From positions 1-44,064 of the forward strand of contig JBHELQ010000120.1 in NCBI GenBank assembly GCA_046262995.1: a DNA stretch of 44,064 bases, in the 5' to 3' direction. Below the pieces are notes generated by a model. The model was given only the letters and a program-made list of their open reading frames with translations, was not told the origin of the DNA and made no database searches. The DNA is from JBHELQ01 sp046262995. GTDB lineage: Bacteria; Actinomycetota; Thermoleophilia; Solirubrobacterales; Thermoleophilaceae. This document shows positions 16,126 through 24,338 of this stretch, one piece after another. How positions within the stretch are numbered: the first letter of the stretch is position 1; each line of letters begins with the position of its first letter. A program made the translations under genes and the position numbers.

Positions 16126-17205
16126 TCAGGCGAACACGAACACCAGGGTCAGCACCGCGTACACGGCCAGAAGCTGCACGCCCTCGAACCAGTTCGACTC
16201 GCCCTCGACGGTCACGTAGTTCGCGATCAGGACCGCGAACAGGAGCGCGCCGAGCTCGTAGCCGTTGAACACGAGCGCCATCGGCTCGGGCCCGACGGCG
16301 AACGACAACAGCGCCAGCACGGGCGCCACGAACAGGGCCACCTGCGCGCTCGAGCCGACGGCGATGTTCACCGCCAGATCCATCTTGTCCTTGAACGCCA
16401 CGAGCACCGCGACCCAGTGCTCCGCGGCATTGCCCACGATCGCCACCACGACTACCCCGATGAAGAACTCGGACAGGCCCACGGCGTGCGAGGCGTCCTC
16501 GATCGAGCCGACCAGCACCTCGCTCATCACCCCGACCAGTACCCCGGCCAGGGCGAGCAGCAGCACCGAGCGCCTGACGGTCCAGGTGCCGGCGGCGATC
16601 TCCTCCTCGGCGTAAGGATTGAAGACCTCGCGGTGGGTCTTGAGCGAGAAGAAGAGCCCTGCGGCGTAGCTCAAGAGCAGCACGACCGAGACGCCGATCG
16701 TCAAGCTCTCGAGATCGGAGCCGAAGCCCACGCGCGCCTGGGTGACCTTCGGCAGCGACCCGCCATCGGAGAGCTGGAATATCGCCGGCAGGAGCAGGGC
16801 GGCGAGCGCCAGCAGCAGCATCGCGGACTGGGCGTGGGCCATCCGACGGCTGAAGCGCTGGTCCCCGTTCTTGAGCCCGCCCACGAGCATGGCCACCCCG
16901 AGGACGAGCAGGATGTTCGAGATCACGGAGCCCACGATCGAGGCCTTCACCACCTCGTGCAGGCCCTTCTCCAGCGCGAAGCCGGCGATGATCAGCTCGG
17001 GCGCGTTCCCGAAGGTCACGTTGAGAAGGCCGCCGATCCCGGGCCCCGAGCGCGCCGCCAGGTGCTCGGTCGCCTCGCCCATCAGCGCCGCGGTGGGGAT
17101 CACCCCGAGCGCTGCGCTGAAGAAAACGAGCGCCGGAGCCGCATCGGCAATGTCGAGGCCGAGCGCGACGGGGATGAAGACGGCCAGCGAGTAGAGGTAG
17201 CGCAC
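16126..17205 (-). CDS. Ca2+/H+ antiporter (CaCA family, Cax type)
   Basis: A 359-residue membrane protein with about 11 helices. The two inverted alpha repeats carry the family motifs GNAPELIIAGFAL (near residue 67) and GNAAEHWVAVLVAFK (near 260), whose Glu residues bind Ca2+. A short acidic loop, NPYAEEEI, separates the halves. Exports Ca2+ in exchange for protons. GTG start. The aldo/keto reductase follows after 2 bp. Confidence 0.93.
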   Translation of the reverse strand: MRYLYSLAVFIPVALGLDIADAAPALVFFSAALGVIPTAALMGEATEHLAARSGPGIGGLLNVTFGNAPELIIAGFALEKGLHEVVKASIVGSVISNILLVLGVAMLVGGLKNGDQRFSRRMAHAQSAMLLLALAALLLPAIFQLSDGGSLPKVTQARVGFGSDLESLTIGVSVVLLLSYAAGLFFSLKTHREVFNPYAEEEIAAGTWTVRRSVLLLALAGVLVGVMSEVLVGSIEDASHAVGLSEFFIGVVVVAIVGNAAEHWVAVLVAFKDKMDLAVNIAVGSSAQVALFVAPVLALLSFAVGPEPMALVFNGYELGALLFAVLIANYVTVEGESNWFEGVQLLAVYAVLTLVFVFA

Positions 17206-17257
17206 CGGCGTCTAAGCCTATGCGCTGCGCCCCGCGATCCAACGGGGGCGGAGGCGG

Positions 17258-17569
17258 CTACTCCTCGAGCTCCTCCTCGAGCTGCTCGGCGTCAGGGTCC
17301 TCGACCGCCGCCTCGCCGACCGCGCGGCCGTCACCGCCGTGGTAGCCGGCCTGGAAGCTCTCGAACAGCTGGTCGCGCTTGTCCTCGTCGAGGGGGACCT
17401 CGTCCGAGACGAGCACCCAGTCGGCGCCCTCGAAGTCCTCGAGGTTGAAGATCTCGCCGTCGAGCGAGGCCGAGTCGTCGACGACGATCATCACCTCGGT
17501 CTGGGGGTTGAAGTACGTCCCGGGGCGGACCAGGGCGTCGTCGAGCTCTATCCGGCGGTCCGATGCCAT
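17258..17569 (-). CDS. small acidic protein of unknown function
   Basis: A 103-residue, strongly acidic protein. The middle looks like a small beta domain (TEVMIVVDDSASLDGEIF, ADWVLVSDEVP), and the last 20 residues are nearly all Glu/Asp/Ala. No family recognised. It stands alone on the minus strand between the antiporter (53 bp downstream) and the repeat-containing membrane protein (34 bp upstream). Confidence 0.65.
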   Translation of the reverse strand: MASDRRIELDDALVRPGTYFNPQTEVMIVVDDSASLDGEIFNLEDFEGADWVLVSDEVPLDEDKRDQLFESFQAGYHGGDGRAVGEAAVEDPDAEQLEEELEE

Positions 17570-17603
17570 CTGGAGCGCAGCCTATACCCGGACCTGGGCC
17601 GGC

Positions 17604-18041
17604 TCACGCCCCCAGATCGCGCAGCTGCCGCTCCACCTCCGAGTCCACGTCGAGCGGGTCCTTGCCCTGCCTGACGCGGCGCTCGTTGCGCGCGACCACG
17701 AGCTGGCGCACCTCCTCCCGCAGGGCGGCGTCCCGGGGCGTGGCCGGGCGTGTCAGCTGGTCGAGCTCGGCTTCCACGTCGAGCGGTCCCTGCCCGCGCG
17801 CCTCGCGCCGGGCCGACTTCGCCTCGAGCATCTGGCGGATCTCCTCGCGCGCCTCCGCCTGCCCCGTGGCGCTCTGTGGCGCCGGCGCGGGGCCCCGGGC
17901 GCCGTCGTCGTCCATCGCCAGCCCGCCGCTCCGCCCGAGCCCGGTGTAGATGCGGCCGCTCCCCCAGTAGCTCGCGACGGCCACGAACACCGCGACGATC
18001 GCGATCACGACCATGGCGGTGCCGAAGGCCTCCACGGTCAT
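17604..18041 (-). CDS. membrane-anchored protein with two ~36-residue repeats
   Basis: A 145-residue protein: an N-terminal membrane helix (FGTAMVVIAIVAVFVAVASYW), a flexible linker rich in Gly, Ala and Pro, then two similar helical units. The first runs REEIRQMLEAKSARRE...GPLDVEAELDQL and the second REEVRQLVVARNERRV...DPLDVDSEVERQL. The ATG at 18041 follows 13 bp after the start of the divergent 45-residue gene. Family and function were not recognised; the repeats could bind a partner at the membrane face. Confidence 0.65.
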   Translation of the reverse strand: MTVEAFGTAMVVIAIVAVFVAVASYWGSGRIYTGLGRSGGLAMDDDGARGPAPAPQSATGQAEAREEIRQMLEAKSARREARGQGPLDVEAELDQLTRPATPRDAALREEVRQLVVARNERRVRQGKDPLDVDSEVERQLRDLGA

Positions 18042-18054
18042 ACAGTTTGACCGC

Positions 18055-18192
18055 ATGTGGAAGCGGCTGAGACGACGCACCATGGCTCCGAGCCGGCCGG
18101 CCGTCTATCCGGACCAGATCGGCCTGGTCGTGTGCATCCTCGTGGTCCTGGCGGTGGGGGCGTACTTCGTCGGTCGTGCCCTGCTGGCTTGA
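18055..18192 (+). CDS. 45-residue single-helix membrane protein
   Basis: The ATG at 18055 opens a 45-codon frame ending at TGA 18190-18192. The N-terminus is very basic (MWKRLRRRT), and residues about 22-40 (IGLVVCILVVLAVGAYFV) form one membrane helix, a positive-inside arrangement. It diverges from the repeat-containing membrane gene with only 13 bp between starts. It is too short for homology claims; composition and position support it being real. Confidence 0.5.
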   Translation: MWKRLRRRTMAPSRPAVYPDQIGLVVCILVVLAVGAYFVGRALLA

Positions 18193-18249
18193 GGCTGCCG
18201 AAAGGTCCGGTATCCTGTGCGGCGCACGCGTTGACTGACTAATCAATCG
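18189..18249 (+). promoter_or_regulatory. promoter and FadR-like operator of the acyl-CoA dehydrogenase
   Basis: TTGAGG (18189-18194), a 16 bp spacer and TATCCT (18211-18216) form a plausible promoter. Just downstream, 18232-18249 (TGACTGACTAATCAATCG) matches the Bacillus FadR (TetR family) consensus TGAATGAnTAnTCATTCA at 13 of 16 fixed positions, with a perfect TGAnTAnTCA core. It lies about 10-27 bases after the likely transcription start, a place where a bound repressor blocks elongation or initiation. TetR-type FadR proteins release DNA on binding acyl-CoA. No regulator gene of that family is in the window. Confidence 0.5.
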
Positions 18250-18295
18250 GGCGCGGTCGCGGCAGCGCCGGCGGCCCCCAAGGAGCGCTGAAGCA

Positions 18296-19480
<1,185 letters not shown>

Positions 19481-19500
19481 CCCCGCCTCCGTACGCCGGG

Positions 19501-19579
19501 GGCGGGCACGCCGACATCCGCCTCGGGCTGGCTGGTTCCCTTCGGTCAACGCCACCCTCGGCGGACATCGGCGCGCCCG
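19501..19579 (+). repeat. 79-nt structured repeat, copy 1
   Basis: Matches the reverse complement of 20575-20653 at 70 of 79 positions. Each copy folds back on itself: arms of about 25 nt (here 19504-19528 and 19555-19579) around an inner stem GGC-(TG)-GTT / AAC-GCC and the loop CCCTTCGGTC. Two base pairs differ between copies in a compensated way (CC with GG here, TG with CA in copy 2). It lies 21 bp after the acyl-CoA dehydrogenase stop. Confidence 0.85.
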
Positions 19580-19652
19580 ACCAAACGCCCGGCGCCCAGG
19601 CTGACCAAGCGACCGGTGGCGCGGCTGGCGTTATTGCAATGCGCCGGAGACA

Positions 19653-20516
19653 GTGACGGCGACCGGCCTCGAGAGCGAAAGCGGAGCTCGCTCGCCGCCT
19701 GGCGGCGAGGGCGTCCCAGCAAGGGAACGCAGCCATCTCAAGGCGGCAGAGAGGCGGATAATCCAGCTCGTGAAGCCCGCGTATGACAAGCGAAGAGCGA
19801 TCGCGTGGGTGTGCGAGGACAGTGGCGATCCGACGCTGGACGAGGACCCCCTGTTGACGCTTGGCCTCTTCACCGCCCACGTCGAGACCGACCAGCTCAG
19901 CGAGGGGATCGACCAGGGGCCGGCGCGCGTTCCCGTCGAGGAGGCGATCGCCTGGGCAAGAGACCGCGCCGCGCGAGTCATTGTGCGGGTTAAGGACTCT
20001 TGGGAGAACAGCTTCTATTCAGCCGGCGAGCTTCCGGTTCTCGACGAGGAGCGGCCTATGAAGTCGTGGCCTGAGCAGGGCCTTGACCTTGAACCGAGGC
20101 GCAGCCCGGGCTGGGAGCATGTCGACCGCACCGCGGCGGACGACCCGATTGAATGGGACGTGATCGTCTCCTGGGACTGCGTCGCGCGCCTGCCCCGGCG
20201 CTTTCGCAAGACGCTCGAGAGACACCTGGAGGACGAGACGGCCGTGCGTGACGTGATCCTTCGACTCAAACGCCGCCGCGCCCGCCGAGGCCGGCTCTTC
20301 GTCCTGGGACTCCACCCTCGGCTGCTGGCCCGGCTACGAGTGACCTCCCGCACGCTGCCAGAGGCGCGGCAGCTGGGGAAGGACGCTTGCGAGCGCGCCA
20401 TCGGTGCCGCGCTCCGCTCACTCAGTGGGGAACAGCCGGCTGACCTGCAGTCGTGGAATGCAGAGGCGTTTCCGACGGGGTCCGAAGCGGCGAGGATTAA
20501 CGCCCGGATCGACTGA
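19653..20516 (+). CDS. unknown 287-residue protein inside the inverted repeat pair
   Basis: GTG start at 19653, 287 residues. The first ~30 residues are low in complexity; the likely core starts near LKAAERRIIQLVKPAYDKRR. The middle is acidic (WVCEDSGDPTLDEDPLL, PVEEAIAWARDRAARVIVRVKD), while residues about 175-250 are Arg-rich (LRLKRRRARRGRLFVLGLHPRLL). There is no HUH, DDE or other transposase motif, no membrane helix and no signal peptide. Codon choice is visibly less GC-rich than in its neighbours, as seen in transferred genes. It is bracketed by the 79-nt inverted repeats, 73 bp and 58 bp away. Function unknown. Confidence 0.6.
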   Translation: MTATGLESESGARSPPGGEGVPARERSHLKAAERRIIQLVKPAYDKRRAIAWVCEDSGDPTLDEDPLLTLGLFTAHVETDQLSEGIDQGPARVPVEEAIAWARDRAARVIVRVKDSWENSFYSAGELPVLDEERPMKSWPEQGLDLEPRRSPGWEHVDRTAADDPIEWDVIVSWDCVARLPRRFRKTLERHLEDETAVRDVILRLKRRRARRGRLFVLGLHPRLLARLRVTSRTLPEARQLGKDACERAIGAALRSLSGEQPADLQSWNAEAFPTGSEAARINARID

Positions 20517-20574
20517 GCCGATTCGACGCAAGAGCTGCTCTCCGGGCGCTATTTGCTCGCGTCCGGTCTCGTGA

Positions 20575-20653
20575 CGGGTGCGCCGATGTTGGCCGAGGGC
20601 GGCGTTGACCGAAGGGAACCAGCCGCCCCGAGGCCAATGTCGGCGCGCCCGCC
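20575..20653 (-). repeat. 79-nt structured repeat, copy 2 (inverted)
   Basis: Inverted partner of 19501-19579, with the same fold: ~25 nt arms, inner six-pair stem and identical loop. All nine differences from copy 1 lie outside the inner stem-loop core, and four of them are two compensating base-pair changes. It ends 41 bp before the PadR start codon, close enough to affect that promoter. Confidence 0.85.
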
Positions 20654-20681
20654 GGGCGGCGGGGACCCGGGGGGACTGCCC

Positions 20682-20687
20682 TTACGA
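20682..20687 (+). promoter_or_regulatory. -10 box of the PadR gene (leaderless)
   Basis: TACGAT ends 7 nt before the ATG at 20695, the spacing expected when transcription begins at the start codon. No convincing -35 element; the upstream bases are G-rich. Confidence 0.4.
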
Positions 20688-20694
20688 TGGCGGG

Positions 20695-21135
20695 ATGGCG
20701 CGATCGAAGCCGGAGCGCAGCCGCCAGGCGGCGCGCGACGCCGTGGCGCAGGCCGGCGTGGAGGCCGCCCGCCCCTCGCTGCGAGACCCCTTCACGGGAG
20801 AGCTTCGGCGGCGCGAGGTCCTGCCGCTCCTGGTGCTCCACTTCATCGGGGAGGGGCCCTCGTACGGCAACCAGCTGATGGAGCGGATCGCCGAGATCAC
20901 GAAGGGCGTGCTCTCGGTGAATCCGAACACGATGTACCCGCTGCTTCGCCAGCTCGAGTCGCGCGGCCTGATCCGGGGCCGCTGGGAGCACCCTGAGCGG
21001 CGGACCCGGCGCTTCTACGAGCTGACCGCCGCGGGGCGCAAGGAGTACGCGCAGCTCGAGGAGCAGGTGCGCCCCTTCCTCGAGGCCGTGCGCTCGAGCA
21101 TCGAGGAGATCGTGCGCGAGGTCTACGACACGTGA
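20695..21135 (+). CDS. PadR family transcriptional regulator
   Basis: A 146-residue winged-helix protein. After a 40-residue basic/Ala-rich N-terminus, LPLLVLHFIGEGPSYGNQLMERI and NPNTMYPLLRQLESRGLI form the PadR helix-turn-helix with its recognition helix, and RRTRRFYELTAAGRKEY is the wing. A C-terminal helix (VRPFLEAVRSSIEEIV) would form the dimer. PadR proteins repress nearby genes, often in answer to small aromatic or toxic compounds. The stop overlaps the next start by GTGA, so the SRPBCC gene is a likely direct partner or target. Confidence 0.92.
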   Translation: MARSKPERSRQAARDAVAQAGVEAARPSLRDPFTGELRRREVLPLLVLHFIGEGPSYGNQLMERIAEITKGVLSVNPNTMYPLLRQLESRGLIRGRWEHPERRTRRFYELTAAGRKEYAQLEEQVRPFLEAVRSSIEEIVREVYDT

Positions 21136-21587
21136 GGAGGGCACAGGCGCAGGCCACCGTCGAGCTCACGCCGGAGGCGGCCCGGCGCCTGTGGCTCGAC
21201 GTGGGCCGCTGGCCGGCGTTCGTCGAGGGGTTCGCACACACGGTCGAGGTCTCGCCCGACTGGCCCTCGGAGGGAGCCAAGCTCGTCTGGCAATCGGTGC
21301 CGAGCGGGCGCGGTCGGGTGACCGAGCGGGTGGCGGAGGGCGCCGCGGAGCGCTTCGTGACCGACGTCTACGAGGACTCGCTCGTCGGCAAGCAGACGAT
21401 CAGCTTCGCCGAGGTCGCCGAGGGGACGCGCATCGAGCTGCGGCTCGACTACGAGCTCTCCCGCTACGGGCCGCTGCGCGCGCTGGCCGACGCCGTCTTC
21501 ATCCGAAGGGCGCTGCGCGACGCCCTGCGCCGGACCCTGCGCCGCTTCGCCGTCGAGGCCGAGGAGGACGCCCGGATCGGCGGCTAG
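21132..21587 (+). CDS. SRPBCC-fold protein (polyketide cyclase/START-like)
   Basis: A 151-residue protein with the SRPBCC pattern: an N-terminal strand (QATVELTPEAARRLWLDVGRWPAFV), curved-sheet strands (EGAKLVWQSVPSGRGRVTERV, KQTISFAEVAEGTRIELRLDYEL) and a long C-terminal helix (ADAVFIRRALRDALRRTLRRF). Such proteins hold hydrophobic ligands in a cavity. It is translationally coupled to the PadR gene, so it could bind the same ligand class. The stop shares CTAG with the convergent MBL gene. Confidence 0.8.
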   Translation: MRRAQAQATVELTPEAARRLWLDVGRWPAFVEGFAHTVEVSPDWPSEGAKLVWQSVPSGRGRVTERVAEGAAERFVTDVYEDSLVGKQTISFAEVAEGTRIELRLDYELSRYGPLRALADAVFIRRALRDALRRTLRRFAVEAEEDARIGG

Positions 21588-22303
21588 CTGGGTCCCGCCT
21601 CGCGGGCCAGCCCGACGGCCTCGGCGGGCGATCCGTTCCATGGATCGCCGTGCCCGAACAGCACCAGCGACCCGTCGAGCTGCTCGATGCGCTCCAGCGA
21701 AGCCAGGCACTGCGCCGTGTCGACGTTGAAGGCTGACGGGGAGATCTGAGGCCCCTTGCGGCCGGTCAGCGGGTTGCGGTTGTTCAGCAGGTCCCCGACG
21801 AACAGCGCCCCCCGCTCCTCGAAGAACAGGGCGCAGTGCCCGTGGGTGTGGCCCGGGGTGTGGATGACCCGCGGGCGTCCCGGCAGGTCCAGCGTCTCGC
21901 CGTCCGCGTAGGTCGCGGCGCCCTCGACCTTGACCGCGTTCACGCCGCCGTTCCGCATGAAGTGGGCGATCAGCGAGACGGCGGTGCCGCGACGGAGGTA
22001 GGGCAGCAGGCTGCGCTCGCCCTTCTTCTGCTTGCCGGTGCGCAGGCGCTCCTCGTCGTCCGGATGCACGTGAACCGAGGCGCCCGCCCGCTGGAACTCG
22101 GGGACCATTCCGACATGGTCCAGGTCGCAATGGGTGAGCACGACGGCCTCCACCTCGGCGGGGGCGCGTCCCGCCTGCTCGAGCTGTCCTTCGTAGGTCG
22201 CCAGCCCGGCGTCGACGCACACCGCCCTGCCAGCGTCCTCGACCAGGTACCAGTTGACCTTCTCGGTCCCGAGCCTGTGGATGCCCGGGGCGACTTCGCT
22301 CAC
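21584..22303 (-). CDS. MBL-fold metallo-hydrolase
   Basis: A 239-residue metallo-beta-lactamase-fold enzyme. Metal ligands: THCDLDHVG (the HxDxDH variant of HxHxDH), TPGHTHGHCALFF, FVGDLLNN and LFGHGDPW. The HxDxDH form is common in one bacterial branch of the family (e.g. the HQDIDH type), so it is not a sign of decay. GTG start at 22303. The substrate could be an ester, thioester or lactone; position beside beta-oxidation genes weakly suggests a thioester. Confidence 0.87.
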   Translation of the reverse strand: MSEVAPGIHRLGTEKVNWYLVEDAGRAVCVDAGLATYEGQLEQAGRAPAEVEAVVLTHCDLDHVGMVPEFQRAGASVHVHPDDEERLRTGKQKKGERSLLPYLRRGTAVSLIAHFMRNGGVNAVKVEGAATYADGETLDLPGRPRVIHTPGHTHGHCALFFEERGALFVGDLLNNRNPLTGRKGPQISPSAFNVDTAQCLASLERIEQLDGSLVLFGHGDPWNGSPAEAVGLAREAGPS

Positions 22304-22378
22304 GTCCGAGACGGTAGCCTCTCCGACGCCGCCGGGTCGACCGACCGACCTCGGCTCTGCCAAGCGACCGGAGGTTTC

Positions 22379-23254
22379 ATGGAGGTATTCAAGGCCGCCG
22401 TGGTGGGCGCCGGGACGATGGGGGGCGAGATCGCCCAGACCGTCGCCGCCGCCGAGATCCCAGTGGTGCTGAAGGATGTCGAGCAGAAGCTGGTCGACAA
22501 GGGCCTCGAGAAGGCGCGGCAGGTCACGGAAGGCCAGCTCGGCCGGCTCGTCGAGAAGGAGAAGATCACGAAGGATGACTCCGAGCGCCAGCTCGAGGAG
22601 ACGCTCGAGCGGATCCACGGGACGACCGACTACGAGGGCTTCGGCGACGTCGACTTCGTCATCGAGGCCGTGCCGGAGCGCATGGAGATCAAGCAGTCGG
22701 TCTTCTCGGACCTCGACGCGCTGACCCCCGGCCACGCGATCCTCTCGTCGAACACCTCGTCGCTCTCGATCACCGAGATGGCCCAGGCGACGAGCCGCCC
22801 GGACAAGGTGGTCGGCTTCCACTTCTTCTACCCGGCTTCGGTGATGCGGCTGATCGAGGTGATCGAGGGAGAGGAGACCTCGGCCGGCACCGTCCAGACC
22901 GCGGCGAACCTCGCGCAGCGGATCCGCAAGACGCCGATCCGCTGCGGGGAGGCTCCCGGCTTCGTGGTCAACCGCATCCTGAACTCGTCCGTATCGGAGG
23001 TCTGGCGGGTCACCGAGGAGGAGGACCTCGACGTCGAAGAGGTCGACAAGCTCGTCCAGGAGTCGAAGGCGGCGCCCATGGGCCCCTACTTCCTGACCGA
23101 TCTGCTCGGCCTGGACACGGCGCTGCACGTGGCCGAGCACCTGCAGCGGAGCTACGGGGAGCGCTTCTTCGTCTCGCAGCGGATGCGCGAGCTCGTCGAA
23201 GCCGGGCACCTGGGCCAGAAGACCGGGAAGGGTTTCTATGAGCACGGCGGCTAA
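22379..23254 (+). CDS. 3-hydroxyacyl-CoA dehydrogenase part of a split FadB-like pair
   Basis: A 291-residue protein: NAD-binding domain with GAGTMGGEIA (residues 10-19), EAVPERMEIK and SSNTSSLSI, then GFHFFYPASVMRLIEVI holding the catalytic His-Glu pair, and the first C-terminal 3HCDH domain (PGFVVNRILN to GKGFYEHGG). It oxidises 3-hydroxyacyl-CoA to 3-ketoacyl-CoA. ATG at 22379 after GGAGG at 22370-22374. Its last 17 bases overlap the next gene, which carries the second C-terminal 3HCDH domain and the hydratase. Confidence 0.93.
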   Translation: MEVFKAAVVGAGTMGGEIAQTVAAAEIPVVLKDVEQKLVDKGLEKARQVTEGQLGRLVEKEKITKDDSERQLEETLERIHGTTDYEGFGDVDFVIEAVPERMEIKQSVFSDLDALTPGHAILSSNTSSLSITEMAQATSRPDKVVGFHFFYPASVMRLIEVIEGEETSAGTVQTAANLAQRIRKTPIRCGEAPGFVVNRILNSSVSEVWRVTEEEDLDVEEVDKLVQESKAAPMGPYFLTDLLGLDTALHVAEHLQRSYGERFFVSQRMRELVEAGHLGQKTGKGFYEHGG

Positions 23255-24338
23255 GGACGCGACCGGCACGCTCGTCGAGCGCTTCACGCTCAAGGCCCTG
23301 GTCGAGTCCTGCCTCGTCCTGGAGGACGAGCTGGCCTCCGCCAAGGACATCGAGATCGGGATGATGATGGGCGCCGGCATCCTCCCCGGTCCCTTCGCGC
23401 GAGCCGACGAGCGGGGGCTGGACGACGTGCTGCAGGCGCTCGAGAGAGCGCAGTCCGAATGGGGCGAGCACTTCGCGCCGCCGCTCACGCTTCGCCGGCT
23501 CGTGGCGCAGGGGCGCCTCGGCAAGAAGAGCGGGCAGGGCTTCTTCCCCTACCTCCGCCCGGACGAGGGACAGTCGCGCGAGACGATCGCTCTCGAGACG
23601 CGCGAGGAGATCGGCATCGTCTGGCTGAACCGCCCGCCGGCCAATCCACTTTCGCCGCAGGTCGTGCGAGAGCTAGCGGAGCTGTGGGGCGAGGTCGACG
23701 GCAAGCTGCGCGCGGTCGTCTTCGCCTCGTCGAACATCTTCACGTTCTCGGCCGGGGCCGACATCAAGGAGTTCACCCGCATGGGCGCCGAGGACGAGGG
23801 CGGGGAGCTGGTCGACACCGCGCACGGCTTCATGCGTGCGATGGAACGCTCCTCGACCGCAACGATCGCTGCGGTCAACTCGATCGCATTCGGCGGGGGC
23901 TGCGAGCTGGCGATGGCGTGCGACTTCCGCATCGCGGCGGAGTCGGCCAGCTTCGGTCAGCCCGAGATCAACCTGGGGATCATCCCGGGCTTCGGCGGCA
24001 CCCAGCGGCTCGCTCGGCTCGTGGGTGAGGGCAAGGCCCGGGAGCTGAATCTCCTCGGGGACCCGATCGACGCGTTCGAGGCCTACCGCCTCGGGCTGGC
24101 GAACCAGGTGGTGCCCGACCACGAGCTGTTCGACACCGCCCTGTCGTGGGCGCGCAAGCTCGCGCGCCAGGCGCCGGTCGCCATCGAGCAGATCAAGCGC
24201 GTGTCGGCAAACGGCGACCTCGACCAGGGTCTCGAGGCGGAGAAGGCGGGCTTCGCCACCGCCTTCGGCTCGGAGGACGCGCGCGAGGGCGTGTCCGCGT
24301 TCCTCGAGAAGCGCCAGCCGAAGTTCCGCGGCAAGTGA
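23238..24338 (+). CDS. 3HCDH C-terminal domain fused to enoyl-CoA hydratase
   Basis: A 366-residue protein. Residues about 14-105 (FTLKALVESCLVLEDELASAKDIEIGMMMGAGI to GKKSGQGFFPY) are a second 3HCDH C-terminal domain; from ~115 on it is a crotonase-fold hydratase with the oxyanion-hole segment SAGADIKEF and both catalytic acids (GGGCELAMACD and FGQPEINLGIIPGFGGTQRL). The two proteins together give the order NAD domain, C1, C2, hydratase, totalling 657 residues: the order of archaeal fused crotonase/hydroxyacyl-CoA dehydrogenases and the reverse of FadB. ATG at 23238 lies inside the previous gene; the stop overlaps the sirtuin start by GTGA. Confidence 0.9.
   Translation: MSTAAKDATGTLVERFTLKALVESCLVLEDELASAKDIEIGMMMGAGILPGPFARADERGLDDVLQALERAQSEWGEHFAPPLTLRRLVAQGRLGKKSGQGFFPYLRPDEGQSRETIALETREEIGIVWLNRPPANPLSPQVVRELAELWGEVDGKLRAVVFASSNIFTFSAGADIKEFTRMGAEDEGGELVDTAHGFMRAMERSSTATIAAVNSIAFGGGCELAMACDFRIAAESASFGQPEINLGIIPGFGGTQRLARLVGEGKARELNLLGDPIDAFEAYRLGLANQVVPDHELFDTALSWARKLARQAPVAIEQIKRVSANGDLDQGLEAEKAGFATAFGSEDAREGVSAFLEKRQPKFRGK

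Noticed and set aside
19653..20516. REP-associated tyrosine transposase (RAYT) between the hairpin repeats
   Set aside because: The protein has no HUH (His-x-His) motif and no catalytic Tyr context, so the RAYT idea is not supported.
21584..22303. Inactive metallo-beta-lactamase fold because of HxDxDH instead of HxHxDH
   Set aside because: This variant is frequent in active-looking bacterial MBL proteins and the remaining ligands are intact.
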